Positions 1 to 6,024 of a stretch of 9,490 nucleotides of DNA are shown here, one piece after another. The DNA comes from DATHGT01 sp035317605 (lineage in GTDB: Bacteria; Methylomirabilota; Methylomirabilia; Rokubacteriales; CSP1-6). The position numbers were made by a program, and so were the translations under genes. How positions within the stretch are numbered: position 1 is the stretch's first letter; every line of letters begins with the position of its first letter. A model generated the notes under the pieces. That model ran no database searches. It was not told where the DNA came from and worked only from the letters and a program-made list of their open reading frames with translations. Location: contig DATHGT010000210.1 of NCBI GenBank assembly GCA_035317605.1, positions 1-9,490 of the forward strand, read 5' to 3'.

Positions 1-978
1 CCGATGATCACCGCGTACGGCCGATGCGACGCGGTGCCCAACGGCCATCCGCTCTACGTCGGGCCGCTCGGGCGCGCGGGCTCGCCGGAAGCGGCGGCCG
101 CGTGCAAACGTGCCGACGCGCTGCTCGTCGCCGGCTCGCGACTCGGGCACTTCACCACGCACTTCGACAACCGGTACATCTCGCCCGAGGCCGCGATCGT
201 CCAGATCGACATCGAGGGCCGCGACATCGGCCGCTACTATCCGGTGGCCGTCGGCATCCAGGCCGACGCGCGCGAAGCCTGCGTGGCGCTGCTCGACGCG
301 CTGGACCGCGCGCACGCGTGCGCCCCGCGCGGAGACTGGCGGCGCGAAGCCGAAGGCCTGCGCGCCCAGCGGCAGGCGCGGCTCGCCGCGGAAGCCGCGC
401 TCGACACCAAGCCCATGAAGCCCCAGCGTGTCTACGCCGAGCTGCGACGCGCGCTGCCGCCCGGCACCATCGTCGCGCTGGATGCCGGCGCCGCGCCCGC
501 CTACGGCTACGACCGGGTGGAGTTCAGCGCGCCGCGCACGTGCCTCACTCCGCTCGACCTCGGCGGACTCGGCTTCGCGTTTCCCGAAGCGCTGGGCGCC
601 AAGCTCGGCCGTCCCGAGAGCCCGGTGCTCGCGATCCACGGCGACGGCGGGTTCCTGATGAACGTGCAGGAGCTGGAGACCGCGGTGCGCCACCGGATCA
701 ACGCGGTCACGCTGGTGATGAACAACAACTGCTGGGGCTCGGAGAAGGCCTACCAGAAGCACTTCTTCGGCGAGCGCTACATCGGCTGCGACATCGGCAA
801 CCCGCGCTACGACGAGCTGGCCCGCCTCTTCGGCGCCGACGGCTACTACGTCGACCACCCCGACCAGGTCGGCGACGTCATCCGCGCCGCGCTGTCCGCC
901 GGCAAGCCCGCGGTCGTGGAAATCCCCATCGACCCCGACGAGTTCCCCATGCCCGCCGCCTCGGTCCGGCGCCGATGA
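1..978 (+). CDS. ThDP-dependent enzyme, acetolactate synthase-like (5'-truncated by window edge)
   Basis: This is the central and C-terminal part of a thiamine-diphosphate enzyme of the acetolactate synthase / benzoylformate decarboxylase / sulfoacetaldehyde acetyltransferase superfamily. These cytoplasmic enzymes make or break C-C bonds next to a carbonyl. The frame is open to base 1, so the true start and the N-terminal Pyr domain lie outside; the ATG at 4 is internal. Visible parts, counting from that ATG, are the central domain (about residues 15-100) with VAGSRLGHF and VQIDIEG, and the C-terminal PP domain with the ThDP/Mg motif GDGGF at 213-217 ending in NNN at 240-242. The following NNNCWGSEKAYQKHFF stretch recalls the sulfoacetaldehyde acetyltransferase branch as well as generic acetolactate synthase-like proteins, so the substrate cannot be assigned. 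Base composition is very GC-rich, unlike the next gene. Its stop overlaps the next ATG (ATGA). Confidence 0.9.
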   Translation, partial: PMITAYGRCDAVPNGHPLYVGPLGRAGSPEAAAACKRADALLVAGSRLGHFTTHFDNRYISPEAAIVQIDIEGRDIGRYYPVAVGIQADAREACVALLDALDRAHACAPRGDWRREAEGLRAQRQARLAAEAALDTKPMKPQRVYAELRRALPPGTIVALDAGAAPAYGYDRVEFSAPRTCLTPLDLGGLGFAFPEALGAKLGRPESPVLAIHGDGGFLMNVQELETAVRHRINAVTLVMNNNCWGSEKAYQKHFFGERYIGCDIGNPRYDELARLFGADGYYVDHPDQVGDVIRAALSAGKPAVVEIPIDPDEFPMPAASVRRR

Positions 979-2087
979 TTGATACGAGGCGCGAGCAGGA
1001 GACTCCGCGGTCCTCAGATAAACGCATGCTCTGGATTCGCGATCTCGACGCCTTACGAACGGAGGGAACCGCGGCGACCCTGGATGCCGAGTTCGGCTCA
1101 GAGGTCGCGGTCGCCGGGCTTCTCGACTACGCCGATGGTGCTATTCGGTGTTCGCGTGTCATGGTCGAGGTGGACGCAGCTGGGATGTACAGGTACTTTC
1201 TCCGCCTGAAGTTGCCTGCGCCGCAGGCACAGGCGCCGTCTCAGGGGACAGCTCGCGGTTACATCTTTCCAAAAGGCGCGGTCGGTGAGCTGCTTGCGTT
1301 GTTCTCACTGTTCTTGGAAGCACGGCTCTATCTTCTGTCGATCAGCCACCTGGCGTCAGGTCCGGACACTCTCCCGATCAAGCAAGAGGTCCGGCCCTTG
1401 AGAGGGGCGTTCGGGCCGGATCTCGACCGGGTCGTCTTTGCCGGCACAGAGAGGAATTTCGCGACGGGGTTGGGCTCGTTCCTCGACCAGATTCGCTCGA
1501 TTCCAGCGGAAAAACACCAAGCCGTGGCGTTCGCAACGAGTCACTACGCCCGCGCTCTACGACAGATCGGGCTGGACGAAGAGATGGTCTTCGTTCGCTT
1601 GGTGTCGGCCGTTGAGTCTCTCGCTCAAGGGCAGCCGATTCCCGATGACCGGGTCGACGGGGCGAGCTTGGAGCAACGTCTCTGCCTCGACCGACTCAGT
1701 CCCGACGAGCGCGAAGAAATCACGACGAGCCTCCGAACACGCAGAACGAAAGCGCGGTTCGTGGCGTTTCTGCAGCAGTTCTGCATTGGCTTCTTCGACC
1801 GCGAACCTCGCGAACCTCAACGCACGCAGGTCACCCCAGAGACACTTGGGGCCGTAGCGAAGGCAGTGTACGACGCGCGGTCAGCCTATCTCCACAGTGG
1901 GGACCCGATGTATCTCTCGCTACGCATTCATGATCGGCCCGGTCGGCATATGGACCCGTTCAGCGGGATGACCTGGCAAGATCGAGCGTTCAGGCGGCGC
2001 GAGAAACTGCCGTATGCAGACTTCTTCCATCGTCTTATTCGACACTGTCTCCTCGCCTACATCCGCGCGCTTCCGCCCACTGGCTGA
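975..2087 (+). CDS. Apea-like HEPN domain protein, putative RNase / defence factor
   Basis: A 370-residue soluble protein with no signal peptide or membrane segment. The C-terminal part (about residues 200-365) is helical and has the features of Apea-like HEPN domains: FVRLVSAVESLA at 206-217, an Arg-rich helix RTKARFVAFLQQF at 257-269, and ARSAYLHSG at 301-309. The last contains the HEPN ribonuclease motif Rx4H (R302, H307). HEPN proteins of this type commonly cleave RNA in abortive-infection or toxin systems; antiphage ApeA is one example. The first 200 residues are not recognised and could be the sensing part. The ATG at 975 overlaps the upstream stop (ATGA), which suggests translational coupling. 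An ATG at 1026 (MLWIRDLD) is an alternative that would remove a disordered-looking, charged N-terminus; neither has a good Shine-Dalgarno. Codon use is less GC-rich than that of the ThDP gene, and a TA remnant follows, both fitting acquisition by transfer. The defence role is inference. Confidence 0.75.
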   Translation: MIDTRREQETPRSSDKRMLWIRDLDALRTEGTAATLDAEFGSEVAVAGLLDYADGAIRCSRVMVEVDAAGMYRYFLRLKLPAPQAQAPSQGTARGYIFPKGAVGELLALFSLFLEARLYLLSISHLASGPDTLPIKQEVRPLRGAFGPDLDRVVFAGTERNFATGLGSFLDQIRSIPAEKHQAVAFATSHYARALRQIGLDEEMVFVRLVSAVESLAQGQPIPDDRVDGASLEQRLCLDRLSPDEREEITTSLRTRRTKARFVAFLQQFCIGFFDREPREPQRTQVTPETLGAVAKAVYDARSAYLHSGDPMYLSLRIHDRPGRHMDPFSGMTWQDRAFRRREKLPYADFFHRLIRHCLLAYIRALPPTG

Positions 2088-2151
2088 TCTGCCGACGATG
2101 ATCATAGTGCCGAGCTTCTTCGAACGACCCAAGCTCATCACTTCCCTAGAG

Positions 2152-2157
2152 TAGAAT
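2152..2157 (+). promoter_or_regulatory. Candidate -10 element of the antitoxin gene (leaderless arrangement)
   Basis: TAGAAT lies six bases before the antitoxin ATG, with an overlapping TAGAGT at 2147-2152. A -10 hexamer at this distance would place the transcription start at or next to the ATG, giving a leaderless mRNA. This agrees with the lack of any Shine-Dalgarno before the ATG. No convincing -35 hexamer is seen at 16-18 bases upstream, so this rests on the -10 match and position alone. Confidence 0.35.
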
Positions 2158-2163
2158 CAGCCC

Positions 2164-2388
2164 ATGACACCTGATCCTCTGAAACTGTTTGAGGAGGCGC
2201 TCAAGCTCTCGCCCGAAGCGCGTGCGGCTCTCGCGGCATCGCTGCTAGAGAGCCTGGATGAAGGGGTCGACGAAGGCGCCGAAGCTGCCTGGGCTGCCGA
2301 GATAACCAAGCGGCTCCATGAGCTGGATTCGGGCGCAGTGGTGCCTGTCCCGTGGTCTGAAGCTCGGCGGATGATCCTCGAGCGGTAG
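2164..2388 (+). CDS. Addiction module antitoxin (Unstab_antitox / TIGR02574-type component)
   Basis: A 74-residue acidic, helical protein. It matches the short addiction-module component family: hydrophobic-acidic LFEEALKLSPEARAALA, then LLESLDEG (residues 28-35), EAAWAAEITKRLHELDSG, and a C-terminal PWSEARRMI that in this family contacts the toxin. It should neutralise a RelE/ParE-type partner. The next reading frame begins one base into its stop codon (TAGTG), the usual coupled antitoxin-toxin order. Length is normal and all parts look intact. No Shine-Dalgarno is visible before the ATG. Since the partner toxin is truncated, this is now probably an orphan antitoxin kept or decaying without a target. 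Confidence 0.85.
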   Translation: MTPDPLKLFEEALKLSPEARAALAASLLESLDEGVDEGAEAAWAAEITKRLHELDSGAVVPVPWSEARRMILER

Positions 2389-2561
2389 TGCCCGACGAAA
2401 CGTGGATTCATCCTCAAGCGATCGCGGAGGCTCGCGCTGCCCGACGCTGGTACGAGGATCGAAATCCCGAGGCGGCGGAGGCCTTCATGGCCGAGCTCGA
2501 CCTGGCCATTGCGAGGGTCGAGGAAGCGCCCCTTTGTAGGGTCTATGCTCTCTGTTCATGA
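2388..2561 (+). pseudogene. Truncated RelE/ParE-type toxin
   Basis: Starting at a GTG that overlaps the antitoxin stop by one base, this frame encodes 57 residues. The first 47 fit the N-terminal half of ParE/RelE toxins: HPQAIAEARAARRWYEDRN, then an aromatic/acidic helix AFMAELDLAIARVEEAP. Family members are usually around 90-100 residues and continue with a basic beta-hairpin (pattern like R-x-L-x-R-F-P-F-x-V-x-Y) that carries the active or target-binding surface. Here the match stops near base 2530, and ten unrelated residues lead to TGA. None of the three plus-strand frames downstream shows the missing half. The break point sits directly before the leader of the secreted-protein gene, suggesting a deletion or insertion junction. 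The product is very unlikely to be toxic. Confidence 0.75.
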
Positions 2562-2583
2562 AGGGGACCCGCGGCCTTCACCC

Positions 2584-2590
2584 AGGAGGT
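2584..2590 (+). promoter_or_regulatory. Shine-Dalgarno that fixes the start of the secreted protein
   Basis: AGGAGGT lies five bases before the ATG at 2596. It is close to the anti-Shine-Dalgarno complement and at suitable spacing. It decides for this start over the in-frame ATG at 2509, which lies inside the toxin remnant and would put about 29 non-signal residues before the signal peptide. Confidence 0.8.
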
Positions 2591-2595
2591 TCATC

Positions 2596-3132
2596 ATGAT
2601 TCGAGCGAGTCGCGTCGTCACGCTCCTCTTCGTGGGGCTCGTCTTCGCGCCCGCCCCCGGCGAGGCCCAGCTCTGGACCCACACCGCGCACACCTGCGTG
2701 GTCGACGAGGTCCGCTCGTCCGGGCAGGCCGTCACCTTCGGCAGTTCACTCGCGGTCCATCGTGCCGGCACCATCGTGGCCCGGTGTAACGTCACCAACC
2801 CGATGGACAGCGGTCAGTCCCCTGACTGGGGAGCCCTGGAGATCGTCTACACCGACCCACCGTCGGTCGTGAGTAGCGAGAAGGTCACCGCCGCCCTATT
2901 GCGGATCGACAACCACGGCGATCTCTCGCTGCCCATCGCGACGTTCAGCAGCGACAGCTTCCTGCAGTCGACCGCAGCTCAGAAGCAGTCGGTGGCGTTC
3001 TCGCACGTCTTCGAATTCGCGGAAGCAGCATACTTCGTGGAGATCACGATAACAGAGCACGGAACCGGCCTGGGCGGTCCTCCGCGGCGGCGGGTCTTCC
3101 TCGTCCGGCTGAGGCCCGTCCTCCCGCGGTAG
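2596..3132 (+). CDS. Small secreted protein of unknown function
   Basis: A 178-residue protein with a clear Sec signal peptide: basic start MIRASR, hydrophobic core VVTLLFVGLVFAPAP, and a probable cleavage after GEA (about residue 24). The mature part is about 154 residues with alternating hydrophobic patterns suggestive of a beta-sandwich. It has two cysteines (C34, C64) that could form a disulfide, and no further membrane segment or lipobox. I do not recognise the family. The start is chosen for the strong AGGAGGT five bases upstream. A weak -10-like TATGCT at 2544-2549 inside the toxin remnant may drive it, but no matching -35 is seen. It sits alone between TA debris and an SDR gene, so the neighbours say little about its role; periplasmic or extracellular location is inferred from the signal peptide. 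Confidence 0.7.
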   Translation: MIRASRVVTLLFVGLVFAPAPGEAQLWTHTAHTCVVDEVRSSGQAVTFGSSLAVHRAGTIVARCNVTNPMDSGQSPDWGALEIVYTDPPSVVSSEKVTAALLRIDNHGDLSLPIATFSSDSFLQSTAAQKQSVAFSHVFEFAEAAYFVEITITEHGTGLGGPPRRRVFLVRLRPVLPR

Positions 3133-3160
3133 CCCACCGCAACCACTTCAGCGCAAACAG

Positions 3161-3205
3161 CCTCCTGGCCTGTGCCGGGGGGGCAAAGGCAAGACGGCCG
3201 GGAGG
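3161..3205 (+). other. Inverted repeat with G-rich runs in the intergenic gap
   Basis: The 169-base gap after the secreted-protein gene holds a 10-bp stem with one G-U pair: CCTCCTGGCC (3161-3170) against GGCCGGGAGG (3196-3205). A smaller TGCC/GGCA stem is nested inside. G-runs at 3177-3183, 3200-3202 and 3204-3210 overlap it and could compete by forming a quadruplex. No T-tract follows, so it is not a classical intrinsic terminator, though it may still end or stabilise the upstream transcript. No small ORF is convincing here. Confidence 0.35.
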
Positions 3206-3301
3206 GGGGGAGTGCTGAGAACGGACGACCGGGTGCAGATCGTAGCCATCGCGCATGCGAGGCGTCAGCCCGGGTATTGGCTTGGTCGGTAGCCGAGTGA
3301 C

Positions 3302-4033
3302 GTGAGCGAGCGGCTCCAGGGGAAGGTCGCGCTCGTCACCGGCGCCGGGCGGGGGATCGGCAGGGCGATCGCGCTCGCCTACGGGCGTCACGGGGCGGCC
3401 GTGGGCTGCGTGGCGCGAACGGGGGCGGAGATACGCGCGACGGCCGAGGACATCGTGAAAGCGGACGGCCGGGCGCTCGCGATCGTCGCGGACGTTCGCG
3501 ACCAGCACGCGATGGAGCGCGCGGTCGACGAGACGAGCCGGGAGTTCGGCGGTCTCGACATCGTCGTGATCAACGCGGGCGCGAACGGCGCTCACGCACC
3601 GGTCGAAGCGGGCGATCCCGAGGCCTGGCGCGAAGCGATCGATACGAACCTCGTCGGCGCGTACTACTGCGCCCGCGCGGCGATTCCCCATCTGCGCCGC
3701 CGCGGCGCCGGCAAGATCATCACGATCGGGTCGGGAGTCGGGCACCGCGGCGGCCCGGAGCGCTCCGCCTACGCGTGCTCGAAGGCCGCGCTGTGGATGC
3801 TCACGCGCGTGCTCGCCCAAGAGCTGGCACCCTACAACATCAGCGTCAACGAGCTGGTGCCCGGCCCCGTCGACACCGCGATGAATCCGGGCGGGAGCGG
3901 GACGTCGACCCTGGGCGCCAGCGAGTGGCTCAAGACGCCGGAGGATGTCGTCCCGCTGGCCCTGTTCCTGGCCGAGCAGCCCGACGTCGGTCCCACCGCC
4001 CAGAGTTTCAGTCTCATGCGGCGCGATACGTGA
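3302..4033 (+). CDS. Short-chain dehydrogenase/reductase (SDR) family oxidoreductase
   Basis: A 243-residue classical SDR, an NAD(P)-dependent cytoplasmic oxidoreductase acting on an alcohol/carbonyl pair. Motifs in order: the cofactor loop TGAGRGIG at 13-20, adenine-contact D64 in VADV, NAG at 91-93, structural N116, catalytic S144, and Y157 with K161 in YxxxK, then VPGPVDT after the active site. The cofactor-binding region has R39 after the second strand (CVART), a common NADP-favouring position. The C-terminus TAQSFSLMRR corresponds to the usual TGQ-F-V end, so the protein is full length. The start is GTG at 3302, because an in-frame TAG at 3290 bounds the frame; no strong ribosome site is seen. 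It precedes the D-2-hydroxyacid dehydrogenase by 65 bases on the same strand, probably cotranscribed. Substrate unknown. Confidence 0.92.
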   Translation: MSERLQGKVALVTGAGRGIGRAIALAYGRHGAAVGCVARTGAEIRATAEDIVKADGRALAIVADVRDQHAMERAVDETSREFGGLDIVVINAGANGAHAPVEAGDPEAWREAIDTNLVGAYYCARAAIPHLRRRGAGKIITIGSGVGHRGGPERSAYACSKAALWMLTRVLAQELAPYNISVNELVPGPVDTAMNPGGSGTSTLGASEWLKTPEDVVPLALFLAEQPDVGPTAQSFSLMRRDT

Positions 4034-4098
4034 GCCTTGAAAAGCGAATCGACCGGGCGCATGGTAGCGGTCACTTCTCAGAGAGGCGAGGTGCGCTG

Positions 4099-5151
4099 AT
4101 GGCCAAGTTCAAGATCGTGACGCAGGCGGCGGCGGGAACCAGCTTCGGGGTGTCGGGCGGGGGCTACAAGCTCGAGATGGAGGGACTCGGCAACTGCGAC
4201 GCCGAGATCGTCGAGGTGGCGGCCAAGACCGAGGCGGAGTTCATCGAGGCCGCCCGCCAGGCGGACGCGCTGATCGCCAAGGGCCGCTCGATCACCAAGC
4301 CGATCATCGACGGGCTCGAGCGCTGCAAGGTCATCGCGCTCGGCAGCGTGGGCGCTGACACCGTCGACGTCGCGGCGGCCACGGCCCGCGGCATTCCCGT
4401 GACCAACGTCCCCGACACGTTCATCGAGGAAGTGGCCGACCACGCGATGATGCTGATCCTGGCCACGTTCCGCCGCCTGCTCACCATGGACCGGTACGTG
4501 CGGGATGGCCGCTGGCGCGAAGGCCGGCCGCTGCTCTCGACCTTCCCGCGGCTGATGGGCCAGACGCTCGGCTTCGTCTCCTTCGGCCACGTCGCCCGCG
4601 CGGTGGCCGTGCGCGCCCGCGCGTTCGGCGTGCACATGCTGGCCTACGACCCGTTCGTCGAAGAGCTGGTGATCTCGCAATACGGGGCGGAGCCGGTCGG
4701 TCTCACCGAGCTGCTTCAGCGCTCGGACATCGTGTCGAATCATCTGCCCGCGACGCCTGATGCGTTTCACCTGCTGACCGAGTACCACTTCCGGCAGATG
4801 AAGCCGGAAGCGCTCTTCATCAGCACGGGGCGCGGGCCGACGGTGGACGAGCCGGCGCTGATCAAGGCTCTGCGCGAAGGCTGGATCGCCGCCGCCGGTC
4901 TCGACGTGCTGGAGAAGGAGCCGCCGGACGCGGACAATCCACTGTTGAAGATGGACAACGTGATCCTCACGCCTCACGTGGCCTCGGCCTCCGCGCGGAT
5001 GGACCCCGAGCGGCGGCGCCGGGTCGGTCAGGAGCTCGCGCTCGTGCTCGGCGGACGCTGGCCGCGAAGCTGCGTGAACCCATCGGTGCTCGAGAAGTCC
5101 GGGCTCGCCCGCTGGCAGCCGTACTCGATGGAGCGCGGACCAGGCGCGTAG
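4099..5151 (+). CDS. D-2-hydroxyacid dehydrogenase family protein (C-terminal-binding-protein-like)
   Basis: A 350-residue NAD-dependent dehydrogenase that should interconvert a D-2-hydroxy acid and a 2-oxo acid. The substrate domain spans about residues 1-110 and 315-350, and the Rossmann domain about 110-310. The catalytic triad is intact: R245 in STGRG, E274 in LEKEP and H303 in TPHVAS. D184 in LAYDP ends the second Rossmann strand and favours NAD. The nucleotide loop is unusual: at 161-166 it reads SFGHVA where GxGxxG/A is expected, so the first glycine is Ser. Typical family length is 310-350, so this is complete. The ATG at 4099 is preceded by GAGG seven bases away; in-frame sequence upstream of it overlaps the SDR gene and is not family-like. 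It is the last gene before a strong terminator. Glyoxylate, phosphoglycerate or other substrates cannot be distinguished. Confidence 0.92.
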   Translation: MAKFKIVTQAAAGTSFGVSGGGYKLEMEGLGNCDAEIVEVAAKTEAEFIEAARQADALIAKGRSITKPIIDGLERCKVIALGSVGADTVDVAAATARGIPVTNVPDTFIEEVADHAMMLILATFRRLLTMDRYVRDGRWREGRPLLSTFPRLMGQTLGFVSFGHVARAVAVRARAFGVHMLAYDPFVEELVISQYGAEPVGLTELLQRSDIVSNHLPATPDAFHLLTEYHFRQMKPEALFISTGRGPTVDEPALIKALREGWIAAAGLDVLEKEPPDADNPLLKMDNVILTPHVASASARMDPERRRRVGQELALVLGGRWPRSCVNPSVLEKSGLARWQPYSMERGPGA

Positions 5152-5153
5152 AC

Positions 5154-5173
5154 GACAGGGGACAGGCCCCCAA
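5154..5173. repeat. GGGGACAGGCCCC-type element
   Basis: Directly after the dehydrogenase stop there is a short tandem copy of GACAGG (5154-5159 and 5161-5166), overlapping a small inverted repeat GGGG-ACAGG-CCCC (5158-5170). It lies in an intergenic spot just before the terminator. Its compact, symmetric form suggests it could be a copy of a dispersed intergenic element, but only one copy is visible here. Confidence 0.25.
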
Positions 5174-5186
5174 GCCGCGTAAGCTC

Positions 5187-5222
5187 AGAGCGCCCCGGCA
5201 CACCCGGGGCGCTCTCTTTTTT
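5187..5222 (+). terminator. Intrinsic terminator after the SDR / D-2-hydroxyacid dehydrogenase unit
   Basis: A perfect 12-bp stem, AGAGCGCCCCGG (5187-5198) and CCGGGGCGCTCT (5204-5215), closes a five-base loop CACAC. One C then T6 (5217-5222) follows. It works in the plus direction only: the minus-strand side lacks a T-run. It lies 36 bases past the dehydrogenase stop and 22 bases before the end of the oppositely oriented 193-residue gene. Confidence 0.95.
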
Positions 5223-5243
5223 CAACGGATCACGCGGTAAGCG

Positions 5244-5825
5244 CTACTTGCGGGGCTTGACCCAGCTTTCGGACCAGGCCAGGCAAGCGCTCGACGACTG
5301 ACGGTCGCCGCGCGTCTCGGCCCACGGCTGGCCGGGGACGACTGCGCCATTGATCTCGACCTGCGCCGCGCGGGCCGGGAAGAACGTGCTGAACACGCCG
5401 AGCGGGCGGTCGTTGAAGCCTGGCGGCGCGTTGAGCACGAAGGGCTCGAGGCAATCCCACCAGGTCAGGCGGATCACATCGTCGTCACCGCCGACATTTT
5501 CCACCGCGGACGAGCGGGGATCGCCGCTCCGCGTGAACTCGGCGGTGAGCACGGGCAGGCTCGCGTCCGCGAACGGCGGATGCAGCAGCGTCTCGATCGT
5601 CTTCTGGAGCCAGCGCGCCACCGCGACGTTGTCGCTGTAGATGCGCACCTGCTTGTCGAACGCCGAGGTCTGAGCGAACAGCGCGTGGCCGGTCCCGGCC
5701 GGGCACCAGAGCACGCGCCAGTGACTGAACCGGTCCGACATCGTCTTGCCGCCGTCGAGGCTCAGGCGGACGAACGAGTTCTCGCCGGTCATGAGGACTT
5801 CGTTGGGATCGACGGGCGGGGTCAT
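5244..5825 (-). CDS. Uncharacterised 193-residue protein
   Basis: I do not recognise this family. The protein has no signal peptide or membrane helix and looks cytoplasmic. Notable segments are ENSFVRLSLDGGKTMSD near the N-terminus, a HWRVLWCPAGTGHALFAQ stretch, a long amphipathic region VARWLQKTIETLLHPPF, and a Trp/aromatic-rich second half (LTWWDCLEPFVL, GVFSTFFPARAAQVEING). The pattern of alternating hydrophobic strands and many aromatics suggests a small alpha/beta fold. The start at 5825 is well supported by AGGAGG at 5832-5837, six bases upstream on this strand. The reading is consistent over the whole length, and the shadow frame across it is low-complexity Arg/Ala. It is divergent from the MEDS gene. 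A TAGATT (5889-5894 on the plus strand as AATCTA) could be its -10, without a good -35. Confidence 0.75.
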   Translation of the reverse strand: MTPPVDPNEVLMTGENSFVRLSLDGGKTMSDRFSHWRVLWCPAGTGHALFAQTSAFDKQVRIYSDNVAVARWLQKTIETLLHPPFADASLPVLTAEFTRSGDPRSSAVENVGGDDDVIRLTWWDCLEPFVLNAPPGFNDRPLGVFSTFFPARAAQVEINGAVVPGQPWAETRGDRQSSSACLAWSESWVKPRK

Positions 5826-5831
5826 GGAGGG

Positions 5832-5837
5832 CCTCCT
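5832..5837 (-). promoter_or_regulatory. Shine-Dalgarno of the 193-residue gene
   Basis: On the minus strand AGGAGG is separated by six bases (CCCTCC) from the ATG at 5825. This is a textbook ribosome site and fixes the start. Confidence 0.75.
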
Positions 5838-6011
5838 GGCGCGCGGGCCTCGTGAAGTCGTACGGCTGGCACTCCGCGGCGCCGCGCGAATCTATCACAG
5901 CTCGCATTGGCCGTCCCGCGCCGCGCGGTCCGGACGCTCCTCGATGGGAAATGTTTTTCAACGTCCGAGCGGTGGGGGCGTCTGCGCCGCTTGCCGGTGA
6001 ACGTTTGGTAG

Positions 6012-6017
6012 TAGAGT
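6012..6017 (+). promoter_or_regulatory. Candidate -10 element of the MEDS gene
   Basis: TAGAGT ends seven bases before the ATG at 6025, so transcription from it would start at or beside the ATG. A TTGCCG at 5991-5996 could be a -35, but the 15-base spacing is short. No Shine-Dalgarno is present, which fits a leaderless message. The 199-base divergent gap (5826-6024) shows no other clear operator. Confidence 0.3.
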
Positions 6018-6024
6018 GTCCGGA

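Noticed and set aside
24..974. In-frame upstream extension of the HEPN gene to an ATG at 24
   Set aside because: The extension is antiregister with the well-supported ThDP enzyme and reads as Arg/Ala/Pro low complexity, typical of a shadow frame in GC-rich DNA. The HEPN protein starts at 975 or 1026.
2529..2566. CCCCTT...AAGGGG inverted repeat near the toxin stop
   Set aside because: Only six base pairs around a loop of about 26 bases; too weak for a terminator or attachment site.
3044..3820. 258-residue minus-strand open frame
   Set aside because: Opposite the SDR gene and spanning an intergenic gap; Arg/Ala/His-rich without motifs.
4078..4977. 299-residue minus-strand open frame
   Set aside because: Opposite the D-2-hydroxyacid dehydrogenase with intact catalytic residues; composition is His/Arg/Asp-rich shadow.
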